Shown here piece after piece: positions 1-5,878 of a stretch of 6,990 bases of DNA. Under the pieces are notes generated by a model that ran no database searches, was not told where the DNA came from, and saw nothing but the letters and a program-made list of their open reading frames with translations. Every line of letters begins with the position of its first letter. Within the stretch, counting starts at the first letter, position 1. Origin of the DNA: Bacillota bacterium (lineage in GTDB: Bacteria; Bacillota; Clostridia; Lachnospirales; Lachnospiraceae); NCBI GenBank assembly GCA_023436765.1, contig JAEZHX010000014.1, positions 1 to 6,990 on the forward strand, written 5' to 3'. Both the position numbers and the translations under genes were made by a program.

Positions 1-374
1 AACTTTTTGAAATTAATATCCAGAATGATCTCCATGGAGGATTTCTCAACCATGCTCAGTCCCAAATTCATATATTTACTGATGGCATCAATGGTATCCG
101 AGGCACTCTTCTCATATTTATGTATGATGGCCTTTTGTGAAATATTGTAGGAAACAAGTCCATAAACAGAAAGAAGAATGATCGGAACGAGAAGTCCGAT
201 AGAAAGTCTGAGTCTGATACTATGTAGCTTATTCCAAATCCATGAAGTCCCCCTCTTATGTCCGGTATCCCCATTACCGTTCAGAGATCTTTGTTGTATA
301 GTATTACTGTATTGTTGCCGAAATTTACTTAGCCCTTTCCTAATAAAATGAATTGGTTTTTTAGATAACGCCAT
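1..374 (-). CDS. Membrane sensor N-terminus, probable methyl-accepting chemotaxis protein (partial)
   Basis: Only the first ~124 residues are present; the rest lies beyond the left edge. The protein begins with a basic, cytoplasmic-looking stretch of about 50 residues. One transmembrane helix follows at roughly 56-76 (RLRLSIGLLVPIILLSVYGL). An extracytoplasmic helical stretch then begins (SASDTIDAISKYMNLGLSMVEKSS), which resembles the periplasmic start of clostridial chemotaxis receptors. No HAMP or methyl-accepting signalling domain is visible, so a sensor kinase or diguanylate cyclase with the same N-terminus cannot be excluded. The start is ambiguous. The ATG at 374 has GGGGGAG 7 nt upstream. 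An in-frame ATG six codons earlier (392) has GAGGGG 7 nt upstream. The gene appears to be transcribed alone from a promoter near 427-454. Confidence 0.6.
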   Translation of the reverse strand, partial: MALSKKPIHFIRKGLSKFRQQYSNTIQQRSLNGNGDTGHKRGTSWIWNKLHSIRLRLSIGLLVPIILLSVYGLVSYNISQKAIIHKYEKSASDTIDAISKYMNLGLSMVEKSSMEIILDINFKK

Positions 375-390
375 GTGATTACTCCCCCTC

Positions 391-413
391 ATAGATTTTC
401 CCCTCGAATCTAT
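391..413 (-). promoter_or_regulatory. Leader hairpin beside the receptor gene start
   Basis: A 7-bp perfect inverted repeat (ATAGATT / AATCTAT) with a 9-nt loop lies in the 5' leader of the receptor gene. Its loop contains the GAGGGG that would serve as ribosome binding site for the alternative ATG at 392, and its 3' arm covers part of that ATG. It could therefore bias initiation towards the ATG at 374. This functional role is inferred from position only. Confidence 0.3.
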
Positions 414-426
414 TTGTTCTATTATA

Positions 427-454
427 ATTCTACCATATTTACGAACTAAATCAA
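427..454 (-). promoter_or_regulatory. SigA-type promoter for the receptor gene
   Basis: On the minus strand, TTGATT (449-454) is followed after 16 bp by TAGAAT (427-432). A TG one base upstream of the -10 gives an extended -10 (ATGGTAGAAT). An overlapping TATAAT lies at 423-428. Transcription would start near 420, leaving a leader of about 45 nt before the ATG at 374. No motility sigma (SigD) consensus was seen. Confidence 0.5.
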
Positions 455-554
455 TCCGTTTTCTGTATTTTCATCATTTTATCAAAAAATATATAATTTT
501 TAGCATTATTTATTTCGACATAATCAGACTTTTAACAATCCGGTAAAATATGGT

Positions 555-603
555 AAAAGGCTTCTTTTCAATGTAATTTACATTGAAAAGAAGCCTTTTT
601 TTT
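555..603. terminator. Strong palindromic transcription terminator
   Basis: Two 22-nt arms (555-576 and 578-599) are perfect reverse complements separated by one base; in RNA the tip would open into a small loop. On the plus strand the stem is followed by eight Ts (596-603), a classic intrinsic terminator. Read on the minus strand it follows the PII-like gene stop by about 55 nt but has only four Us before ACC. It is therefore best called a bidirectional terminator that is stronger in the plus direction. It separates the PII/DUF1538 operon from the receptor gene. Apart from this hairpin and the receptor promoter, nothing else was recognised between 375 and 654. Confidence 0.8.
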
Positions 604-654
604 AATTAATCGCCCACTTTATGTCGTTGATATGAACACTGCCGATTACCCAGT

Positions 655-1326
655 CTACTCAAAAATCCCATAAGTTTGCTTCACATCCTGAACAAATACT
701 ATCCCATTGCCCGACTTCTCCAACTCAAGCTTATTACGTATGGAGTTAACGATTGCTTCTGTCACTTCTTCCTTTGAAAGAATCATAACCATTTCCTTTT
801 CCGGCTCAATCTCCATATTAAATAATTTGGTCGTTTCATGTATTCCGGAGCCTCTTGCGTTTAATATCGTGCCTCCCTTAGATCCGGCCTCATTCGCTGC
901 ACTGATGACATCTTCGGCATTTCCTCTGTTTACGATTGTTATAATAAGCTGATACATAGAGTTTTCTCCGACCTCACTTTCTTCCTCAGGTATTTCATTC
1001 TGATACCTCTTAGAGCCAACAATTTTACAGGTACCCGTTGTAAACATAATTCCGTGATTTGGTTTCTCAAATTTGAACTCTTTATTTAGCCCCGGTAAGG
1101 CATGCTCAGCAGTTATGCAATCGGTACCCAATAATACGATTTCCTTTCGCTCGTCATATAGGGAAAAGAAATTTAAAAAAGCATTTCTGACCGTCCCTTT
1201 GCCAAGTAAGATGGTCCCTCCGCGGATTCCATACTCCTTCGCCTTATGCAGAACCTTGCTTCCCATTCCGTAATTTATTATCACATAGATCAATTCGAAG
1301 TTTATAATATGCTCCAGATTACTCAT
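655..1326 (-). CDS. Tandem-domain PII-like regulatory protein
   Basis: The 223-residue protein is about twice the usual PII length (~112) and holds two PII-like domains, at about 10-105 and 123-220. Each carries the family's glycine-rich motif: GIRGGTILLGKGT at 33-45 and GSKGGTILNARGSG at 148-161. In the second domain the motif is followed by the segment HETTKLFNMEIEPEKEMVM. PII proteins are cytoplasmic trimers that bind nucleotides and 2-oxoglutarate and regulate transporters or enzymes. Neither T-loop shows the uridylylated tyrosine context of GlnB/GlnK, so control by GlnD-type modification is unlikely (inference). The start ATG lies inside the end of the upstream DUF1538 gene (8-base overlap), with AAGGAG 10 nt before it, implying translational coupling. 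Its partner is probably that membrane protein rather than AmtB. The ligand is unknown. Confidence 0.92.
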   Translation of the reverse strand: MSNLEHIINFELIYVIINYGMGSKVLHKAKEYGIRGGTILLGKGTVRNAFLNFFSLYDERKEIVLLGTDCITAEHALPGLNKEFKFEKPNHGIMFTTGTCKIVGSKRYQNEIPEEESEVGENSMYQLIITIVNRGNAEDVISAANEAGSKGGTILNARGSGIHETTKLFNMEIEPEKEMVMILSKEEVTEAIVNSIRNKLELEKSGNGIVFVQDVKQTYGIFE

Positions 1327-2809
1327 CCTTGTTCAACTCCTTTTTTCTTGACTTTATCTTAAATATCACACCTAACACTTCTAAGGTAATAATCGGTATC
1401 ATAGCTACCATTGCAATCATACCGAAACCCTCGACCATCAAATCAGCTTCTTCGTATGCATGGGCAGCTCCCTGAATAAATGCCAGAATAAAGGTTGCGG
1501 TAATCGGTCCTGTTGCTACTCCACCCGCATCAAAGGCGATACCTACGAACAGCTTAGGAGCGAAAAACATGAGTATCGTACAAATAATATATCCCGGAAG
1601 CAGATAATGCCATAATTGAATCTCGAATACCAGAATTCGCAGCACCGATAATGCGACCGCTATTCCGACTCCGACAGCTAAGGGTATCAGCACGGCCTTT
1701 CTTTTCACATAACCGCTTGTAACCTCTTCTATCTGATGGGTCAATACATATACAGCAGGTTCAGCTAAAATCGTTACTACTCCCAACACGAAGCCGATGA
1801 TAACGATATAAGCTTTTTGCTCCAATAAAGCCAGCTGTTGACCGATGCTGATTCCAACATCCATGAATCCGGCATTTACTCCGACTAAGAAAATCAATAA
1901 GCCGATGAAAGCAAACAGGAAGCCTGTCAGCAGCTTTCTCAATTCCCTTCTTCTTAACCGGAAGGCGATTCTCTGCAGCACTATCAGGATCAATAATAAC
2001 GGTGAGATAGCCATAATGCTATCTTTCAGCAGGCCGGGGAGAAGGTTAAGAAATGGTCTGAGGATCGAATCTGTATCAGAGATTCCCACATCAAGACCGG
2101 CAGAAAACCCATCAGTTCCAGCGACTAAATTTAAAATCATAACGGATAATATAGCCCCGGTTGATGCAATGGCCACCAACCCAAAGCTGTCTTTTTCTGA
2201 AGCCTTACTGTCTTTCTTCAGCTTCGATATTCCCAAAGACAGGGATAGAATAAACGGTACTGCCATAATTCCTGTTGTGGCACCCGATGCATCAAAAGCG
2301 ATCGCCAGGAATTCTCGGGATACAAAAATCGCCAGTCCAAAGATGATGAAATACAAAATCAGCAGAAGCTTCCAAAGCGGAACATTATAGAAAATTCTTA
2401 AGAACCCAAGGGAAAGCATGATCGCTAATCCTAACGATACAACCACCAGGATGCTGATTCCGGATATTTGCCCTGAAGTTACCACATCCACTTGATTGGC
2501 CAGTACCATAAGACCCGGTTCGGCAATAGAGATAAAGAATCCCAGGATAACTCCGGCAATCAGCACGATCCATAATTTATTTGTTTTTGCGACAGAGGAT
2601 CCGGTTAAGCTTCCAAGAGGTGTAATACCGAGATCAACACCCATTAAAAATATAGTTAAGCCTAATACAATGAGTATGGAACCAATCAGAAATCGAATGA
2701 TCAGGGTTGTATCAATCGGTGTTATTGTAAAATGAAGGATTAATACTAATATCGTAATAGGAAGAACCGAAAAAAGCACATCTTTTAGTTTTGAGTATAT
2801 CACATTCAT
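1319..2809 (-). CDS. DUF1538-family membrane protein with two repeats, putative transporter
   Basis: The 496-residue polytopic membrane protein has roughly 12 or more hydrophobic segments and two homologous halves offset by about 253 residues. Matching pairs are FLMGVDLG (54-61) and FLVGVNAG (307-314); AEP at 96-98 and 349-351, inside ISIAEPGLMVLANQ and TILAEPAVYVLTHQ; VTSG (110-113 and 363-366); and IAFDASGATTG (170-180) and IAFDAGGVATG (424-434). The conserved acidic and glycine residues inside membrane segments suggest a transport or channel function. The substrate is unknown and none is assigned here. The start ATG has GGGAGG 6 nt upstream. It is the first gene of an operon with the PII-like gene, whose frame overlaps its 3' end. 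A PadR gene is divergent from it. Assignment to DUF1538 is from family memory. Confidence 0.9.
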   Translation of the reverse strand: MNVIYSKLKDVLFSVLPITILVLILHFTITPIDTTLIIRFLIGSILIVLGLTIFLMGVDLGITPLGSLTGSSVAKTNKLWIVLIAGVILGFFISIAEPGLMVLANQVDVVTSGQISGISILVVVSLGLAIMLSLGFLRIFYNVPLWKLLLILYFIIFGLAIFVSREFLAIAFDASGATTGIMAVPFILSLSLGISKLKKDSKASEKDSFGLVAIASTGAILSVMILNLVAGTDGFSAGLDVGISDTDSILRPFLNLLPGLLKDSIMAISPLLLILIVLQRIAFRLRRRELRKLLTGFLFAFIGLLIFLVGVNAGFMDVGISIGQQLALLEQKAYIVIIGFVLGVVTILAEPAVYVLTHQIEEVTSGYVKRKAVLIPLAVGVGIAVALSVLRILVFEIQLWHYLLPGYIICTILMFFAPKLFVGIAFDAGGVATGPITATFILAFIQGAAHAYEEADLMVEGFGMIAMVAMIPIITLEVLGVIFKIKSRKKELNKDE

Positions 2810-2877
2810 AGCAGTCCTCCCTGTCTACAGTTCGTGTTAATTTAAAAGATTTATCCTCAATTTTAGATATTGACATT

Positions 2878-2907
2878 ATTTTATTTTTATATCATACTTC
2901 CATTCAA
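2878..2907 (-). promoter_or_regulatory. Possible promoter of the DUF1538-PII operon
   Basis: On the minus strand, TTGAAT (2902-2907) and TAAAAT (2878-2883) are separated by 18 bp. The region is very AT-rich and other -10-like hexamers (TATAAA at 2886-2891) lie close by, so the exact promoter is uncertain. The leader to the ATG at 2809 would be about 60 nt. Confidence 0.3.
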
Positions 2908-2921
2908 ATGAATAATACAGT

Positions 2922-2941
2922 GTACTTGTTATCTGAAGTAC
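2922..2941. promoter_or_regulatory. Candidate PadR operator (GTACTT-N8-AAGTAC)
   Basis: Perfect 6-bp inverted arms, GTACTT (2922-2927) and AAGTAC (2936-2941), flank an 8-bp spacer. PadR-family repressors commonly bind dyads with an 8-bp centre (ATGT-N8-ACAT type), so the geometry fits, though the half-site sequence differs. It covers the -35 box of the padR promoter (2926-2931), a position suited to autorepression. It is also close enough to the divergent DUF1538 operon promoter to control that. The assignment is inference from geometry and position. Confidence 0.45.
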
Positions 2942-2954
2942 GTAGTGCTATAAT
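2926..2954 (+). promoter_or_regulatory. padR promoter (TTGTTA-N17-TATAAT, extended -10)
   Basis: The -35 element TTGTTA (2926-2931), a 17-bp spacer, and a perfect TATAAT (2949-2954) preceded by TGC form a strong SigA-type promoter with an extended -10. Transcription would begin near 2961, about 54 nt before the padR start codon. Confidence 0.75.
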
Positions 2955-2965
2955 CTTATCAAATG

Positions 2966-2985
2966 CCGATATCGGTTTCCGATAT
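2966..2985. promoter_or_regulatory. Overlapping palindromes just downstream of the padR transcription start
   Basis: CCGATATCGG (2966-2975) is a perfect 10-bp palindrome. A third half-site, CCGATAT (2979-2985), follows in direct orientation 13 bp from the first and forms a second inverted repeat with ATATCGG (2969-2975) around TTT. This array sits right after the predicted transcription start, where a bound protein would block transcription. It could be an operator for PadR or another regulator, or a leader hairpin. Which protein binds is not visible. Confidence 0.4.
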
Positions 2986-3014
2986 ATTAAAGTATACTAT
3001 AGGAGCGGTAGGAA

Positions 3015-3323
3015 ATGCAAGATAAAACAATGAGAAAATTTTTTCTGGGATTTGTACAGATTCATGTACTGTACCAGGCAAGAAAAGAGCCCTTCTATGG
3101 GGCCTGGATGATAGAAGAGCTCAGAGAGCATGGCTATGATATGAGTCCTGGAACCTTATATCCTCTGCTTCACAACATGGAGTCAAATGGCTTATTAGAA
3201 AAAGAGGAGAAACTAATCGAAGGAAAAATCAGAAAGTACTACAGAATTACAGAATTGGGACTCGCAATTCTGGAGGAGGCACAGCGAAAAGCCTATGAAT
3301 TATTTATTGAGATAAAGGATTGA
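3015..3323 (+). CDS. PadR-family transcriptional regulator (short type)
   Basis: The 102-residue protein is a compact winged-helix DNA-binding protein of the short PadR type. Recognisable parts are FYGAWMIEELREHGYDMS (27-44), the recognition-helix region SPGTLYPLLHNMESNGLL (44-61), and the wing with KIRKYYRIT (71-79). A single C-terminal helix (80-102), probably for dimerisation, follows. PadR proteins are usually ligand-responsive dimeric repressors, often acting on neighbouring transporter genes and on themselves. ATG 3015 is preceded by AGGAG at 3001-3005; the next ATG, five codons in, lacks such a site. The gene is divergent from the DUF1538-PII operon, making that operon the likely target (inference). 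No dedicated terminator follows apart from the large palindrome beginning near 3349. Confidence 0.93.
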   Translation: MQDKTMRKFFLGFVQIHVLYQARKEPFYGAWMIEELREHGYDMSPGTLYPLLHNMESNGLLEKEEKLIEGKIRKYYRITELGLAILEEAQRKAYELFIEIKD

Positions 3324-3348
3324 AAAACCGCTCATCTCACTTGCGATA

Positions 3349-3567
3349 AAAGGGGCTGTTTCTTAATGGCTTAGAGATACAAGAGGCCCTTATATGTTCC
3401 CCTCACACACTGGTTCCTGGACAGATTTTGATTATGTATGCCAATCTTCGGACATAAATGTCCGCATCTGTCATTACATAATCCTCAATCTGTTCAGCAA
3501 ACAGTGCATTATGGGGAACATAAAGGGCCTCTTGTATTCTTTAAACTTATTGTGAAACAGCCCTTTG
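3349..3567. repeat. 219-bp imperfect palindrome, MITE-like or fold-back element
   Basis: The whole segment is one inverted repeat with arms of about 105 bp that are about 80% alike by eye. Perfect blocks pair GGGCTGTTTC (3353-3362) with GAAACAGCCC (3554-3563); a 15-bp block at 3377-3391 with 3523-3537; and ATGTTCCCC (3394-3402) with GGGGAACAT (3513-3521). CAGATT and GATTATGTA blocks pair further in, and the core is CGGACAT-AA-ATGTCCG (3449-3464). The 14-bp outer ends match at 12 positions without gaps and are bracketed by TA (3347-3348 and 3568-3569), compatible with a TA target duplication. No transposase is encoded. It fills the gap between the convergent padR and ktrA genes and could also act as a bidirectional terminator. 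Single-base differences between the arms suggest decay from a more perfect hairpin. Confidence 0.8.
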
Positions 3568-3588
3568 TAGCTTATGATTACTTTTTGA

Positions 3589-4260
3589 TTAATTCGATAA
3601 AAATGCTTCCAGCTTCTTAATGTTATCTCTTGTTCCGACAACAACGATATAATCATGTTCGTTCAGGATTACATCCGGTGTAATCTCAGTACTGGTTTCT
3701 CCGTTATGCTCTAAGGCAATGATATTAAGGCTGAATTTTTGTCTGATATTAGATTGCAGAACACTCTTACCCGATATCCTGGAAGTCAGCCTGAGTTCCG
3801 TAATCGCTATCCCGCCTCTCAGCTCTATCGTTTCCATGATATTTGTATTAATCAATCTGTTAGCCAGGCGTACCGCCATATCGTTCTCCGGATAGATTAC
3901 TTCTGCGCCGATCTTCTCCAGGATCAAGCCCTGCTCATGGCTGGCTGCCCTGGCTATTACCCTGGGTACTCCCATGCTGATTACATTTAACGTCGTAAGA
4001 ATTCCTATATCGATACTGTCTCCGATACAGATTACTACGGTTGCACAGTTCTGAATTCCGGAATCCATCAAGGTCTCTTTTTCAAAGGAACTTACAACAA
4101 AAGCATTATCGGTCAGATGCCTGATTTGTTTGATACGGCTTTCTACCGTATCTAAGGCAATCAGTTCCTTACCGGCTGCTGCCAGGGTCTTCGTTAAGGC
4201 TGTTCCAAAACGGCCCAGGCCGATGATTCCAAATTCTATGATAGATTTATGATTTAACAT
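3589..4260 (-). CDS. ktrA: KtrA/TrkA-family potassium channel gating subunit
   Basis: The 223-residue cytoplasmic RCK protein forms the ring that gates the KtrB channel. The N-terminal RCK_N Rossmann domain (about 8-125) shows the nucleotide-binding motif GLGRFG (14-19) and an acidic residue at the end of the second strand (ALD, D37). The C-terminal RCK_C domain (about 145-220) ends with the strand VILNEHDYIVVVGTRDNIKKL; in Ktr systems this domain often binds cyclic di-AMP. The length is typical of KtrA/KtrC. The ATG at 4260 was chosen because GGGAGG lies just upstream. An in-frame ATG at 4287 is possible but has no ribosome binding site and sits inside a palindrome. The gene lies 88 bp downstream of ktrB on the same strand and is presumably co-transcribed with it. 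Confidence 0.93.
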   Translation of the reverse strand: MLNHKSIIEFGIIGLGRFGTALTKTLAAAGKELIALDTVESRIKQIRHLTDNAFVVSSFEKETLMDSGIQNCATVVICIGDSIDIGILTTLNVISMGVPRVIARAASHEQGLILEKIGAEVIYPENDMAVRLANRLINTNIMETIELRGGIAITELRLTSRISGKSVLQSNIRQKFSLNIIALEHNGETSTEITPDVILNEHDYIVVVGTRDNIKKLEAFLSN

Positions 4261-4271
4261 TTCTTCCTCCC

Positions 4272-4287
4272 ATGCCCTTAAGGGCAT
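4272..4287. repeat. 16-bp perfect palindrome in the ktrB-ktrA gap
   Basis: ATGCCCTTAAGGGCAT is a perfect palindrome located about 5 bp upstream of the ktrA ribosome binding site. In the transcript it could form a short hairpin or, as DNA, a protein-binding site. A GCATTGC heptamer occurs twice beside it (4284-4290 and 4300-4306). It lacks a U-tract, so it is not a terminator. Its function is not known. Confidence 0.4.
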
Positions 4288-4348
4288 TGCATTTATAGAG
4301 CATTGCGCTTTTAGGGTACTAATATGATATGTCCAAAGCTACTATGAT

Positions 4349-5641
4349 TTATCCAATCGTAATGGTTTCTTCCGAATAACAGATATTTGGCATAGATCTA
4401 AAATACCAAAGTGTAGCAATGGTCAGCGGACCTAACCGTCCGATAAACATTGTCAGAATTAAGATTACCTTACTTGCAAGGTGCAGATCGGGTGTAATCC
4501 CTGTTGATAAACCAACTGTTCCGAAACCGGATACCACTTCGAATAATACCTGGATAAAGGTAGCGTTCGGTTCCAGAATGGATATGATAAAGGTATTCAC
4601 AAATACTACCGAAGCAGCCAACAAGGTGATGATAAAGGCCCTATGTATAATATCCGTTGGAATTTTTCTCTTAAAGCAGCTGCAGTGCTGGTTAGTGGAA
4701 ACACTATAAGCACTCTTCAGCATCGTAAAAGCAGTAGTGGTCTTAATACCACCCCCGGTCGATCCCGGAGATGCACCGATAAACATCAGAATAACCAGAA
4801 TGAATAGCCCTGCATCCGTAAAGAATCCAACATTATAGGTAGCAAAGCCGGCTGTTCTCGCAGAGGTACTGAAGAAAAACGCTCCAAGCCAGGTAACCTT
4901 TTCCGTTAGCTTAATCAAAAGGGTACCGGAAATCAGCAGGAAAGCAGTCATCGTGATAACTATTTTTGTATGAAGGCTGAATTTCCTGAAGTGATGTTTA
5001 CTGATAATTTCTTTAATCACTACAAAGCCCAGACCACCAAAGATAATTAGCCCACAGGTGGTAAGATTGAGGAGAACATCTCCTTCGTACCCGACTAAAC
5101 TTCTGAATCCCCCCAGTATGTCAAATCCGGCGTTATTAAAGGAGGAAACCGCGTGGAATATGCTGGTCCCGACTGCATCCCAGAACGACATATGTCTGGA
5201 GAATACCGCAAAGCTTAGTACCGCACCCATCGACTCAAAACAAAGCGTAGTAATCAGCACTGCCTTGACCAGTTTCACGATACCCTTCATGGTATCCAGG
5301 TTCAGGGCTTCCTTCACAAGCACTCGATCCTTGAAGGTTACCTTCTTCCTGGCAAGCAGTATGAAGCTGACTCCTACTGAAGCCACTCCCAGACCGCCAA
5401 TCTGGATCAGTATGGCAACAATAGTCCTCCCGATTACATTATAAGCATCAGCCGTATCCACGGTAATCAGACCTGTCACACATACTGCACTGGTGGATGT
5501 AAATAAAGCATCAATAAAAGGAACATCCACCCCATCATTATGTGAGATAGGAAGGTATAATAGTACAGCGCCAAGGAATATCACTAAACCAAAGCCTAGT
5601 ACCAGAAACCGTCCAGGGCGCATCTTTTTTAATCTGTTCAT
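4349..5641 (-). CDS. ktrB: KtrB/TrkH-family potassium channel subunit
   Basis: The 430-residue integral membrane protein is the ion-conducting subunit of a Ktr-type K+ uptake system. It has the four pseudo-repeated pore loops of the TrkH/KtrB superfamily: TSAVCVTGL (50-58), SSFNNAGF (166-173), SARTAGF (260-266) and SGFGTVGLSTG (371-381). Each carries its filter glycine. The intramembrane gating loop GASPGSTGGGIKTTT (289-303) is intact. The length matches KtrB, shorter than TrkH. The ATG at 5641 (MNRLKKMRPGRF) was chosen because the protein then starts like other KtrB proteins. The only Shine-Dalgarno-like GAGG is 14 nt upstream, rather far. The frame stays open to a TTG at 5683, which would add 14 residues but has no ribosome binding site. 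A short cysteine cluster (HCSCF, 319-323) lies in a loop. It is the first gene of the ktrB-ktrA pair. Confidence 0.94.
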   Translation of the reverse strand: MNRLKKMRPGRFLVLGFGLVIFLGAVLLYLPISHNDGVDVPFIDALFTSTSAVCVTGLITVDTADAYNVIGRTIVAILIQIGGLGVASVGVSFILLARKKVTFKDRVLVKEALNLDTMKGIVKLVKAVLITTLCFESMGAVLSFAVFSRHMSFWDAVGTSIFHAVSSFNNAGFDILGGFRSLVGYEGDVLLNLTTCGLIIFGGLGFVVIKEIISKHHFRKFSLHTKIVITMTAFLLISGTLLIKLTEKVTWLGAFFFSTSARTAGFATYNVGFFTDAGLFILVILMFIGASPGSTGGGIKTTTAFTMLKSAYSVSTNQHCSCFKRKIPTDIIHRAFIITLLAASVVFVNTFIISILEPNATFIQVLFEVVSGFGTVGLSTGITPDLHLASKVILILTMFIGRLGPLTIATLWYFRSMPNICYSEETITIG

Positions 5642-5710
5642 TAATAAACACTCATCCTCTAATTCTACATTATGTTTTGTCAAAGTGACGTAGTATCATC
5701 ACAAGAGTTT

Positions 5711-5719
5711 ATTCTACCA
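5711..5719 (-). promoter_or_regulatory. Probable extended -10 promoter of ktrBA
   Basis: On the minus strand TGGTAGAAT forms an extended -10 element (TAGAAT with an upstream TG). The -35 position holds only a weak TAACAT. The same ATGGTAGAAT sequence forms the -10 of the receptor gene promoter at the left of the window. The predicted leader to the ATG at 5641 is about 60 nt. A weak -35 would suit activation by a regulator such as the adjacent KdpE-like protein, which is inference. Confidence 0.4.
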
Positions 5720-5790
5720 TAGGAATCATTAATATGTTATTAAGATTTTTCATTTCAGTATAAATATTGTGTTAATATGGATCGATCACT

Positions 5791-5819
5791 TTGAAAAAAT
5801 ATGATGATTGGGTTATAAT
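5791..5819 (+). promoter_or_regulatory. kdpE promoter (TTGAAA-N17-TATAAT)
   Basis: TTGAAA (5791-5796), a 17-bp spacer and a perfect TATAAT (5814-5819) make a near-consensus SigA promoter. The start would be near 5826, giving a leader of about 53 nt to the kdpE ATG. It is divergent from ktrBA, so the 5642-5878 spacer serves both transcription units. Confidence 0.75.
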
Positions 5820-5830
5820 CAGGAAGTAAA

Positions 5831-5862
5831 GCGGCAATCATCCGATATATTTACGGGGCCGC
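5831..5862 (+). promoter_or_regulatory. GC-rich leader hairpin ahead of kdpE
   Basis: GCGGC (5831-5835) pairs with GCCGC (5858-5862), and inner CCG (5842-5844) with CGG (5854-5856). The hairpin lies directly after the predicted transcription start and 6 nt before the GGAGG ribosome binding site (5869-5873). There is no U-tract, so it is not a terminator. It may stabilise the mRNA or affect initiation. It does not match a riboswitch that could be recognised. Confidence 0.3.
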
Positions 5863-5878
5863 CTGACTGGAGGATAAC

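Noticed and set aside
1845..2390. Long plus-strand open frame (181 codons) inside the DUF1538 gene
   Set aside because: It is antisense to a clearly conserved membrane protein, its translation resembles no family, and it arises from the codon bias of the real gene.
3403..3537. A 44-codon open stretch on the minus strand through the palindrome (contains FAEQIEDYVMTDADIYVRR)
   Set aside because: It looks protein-like but is preceded by an in-frame stop, has no start codon with a ribosome binding site, and crosses the centre of the inverted repeat. It is best explained by the palindrome itself, possibly derived from an old coding fragment.
3438..3620. Short plus-strand open frame of 60 codons overlapping the palindrome and the ktrA end
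   Set aside because: No ribosome binding site, no recognisable protein, and it runs antisense into ktrA.
4260..4287. ATG at 4287 as the ktrA start
   Set aside because: It has no Shine-Dalgarno sequence and its codons lie in a palindrome; the ATG at 4260 has GGGAGG directly upstream and fits the family start.
5641..5683. TTG at 5683 as the ktrB start (14 extra residues)
   Set aside because: No ribosome binding site upstream, and the extra residues are polar and unlike known KtrB N-termini. The ATG at 5641 fits the family better despite its own weak site.
2978..5851. The shared 11-mer TCCGATATATT in the padR and kdpE leaders (2978-2988 and 5841-5851) as a common operator
   Set aside because: An 11-base match in AT-rich sequence of this length is expected by chance, and the surrounding bases do not agree.
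5642..5878. Cyclic di-AMP (ydaO-type) riboswitch ahead of ktrBA or kdpE
   Set aside because: Such riboswitches often precede K+ transporter genes, but the leaders here are only about 50-60 nt after the predicted starts and none of the conserved ydaO core segments are seen.
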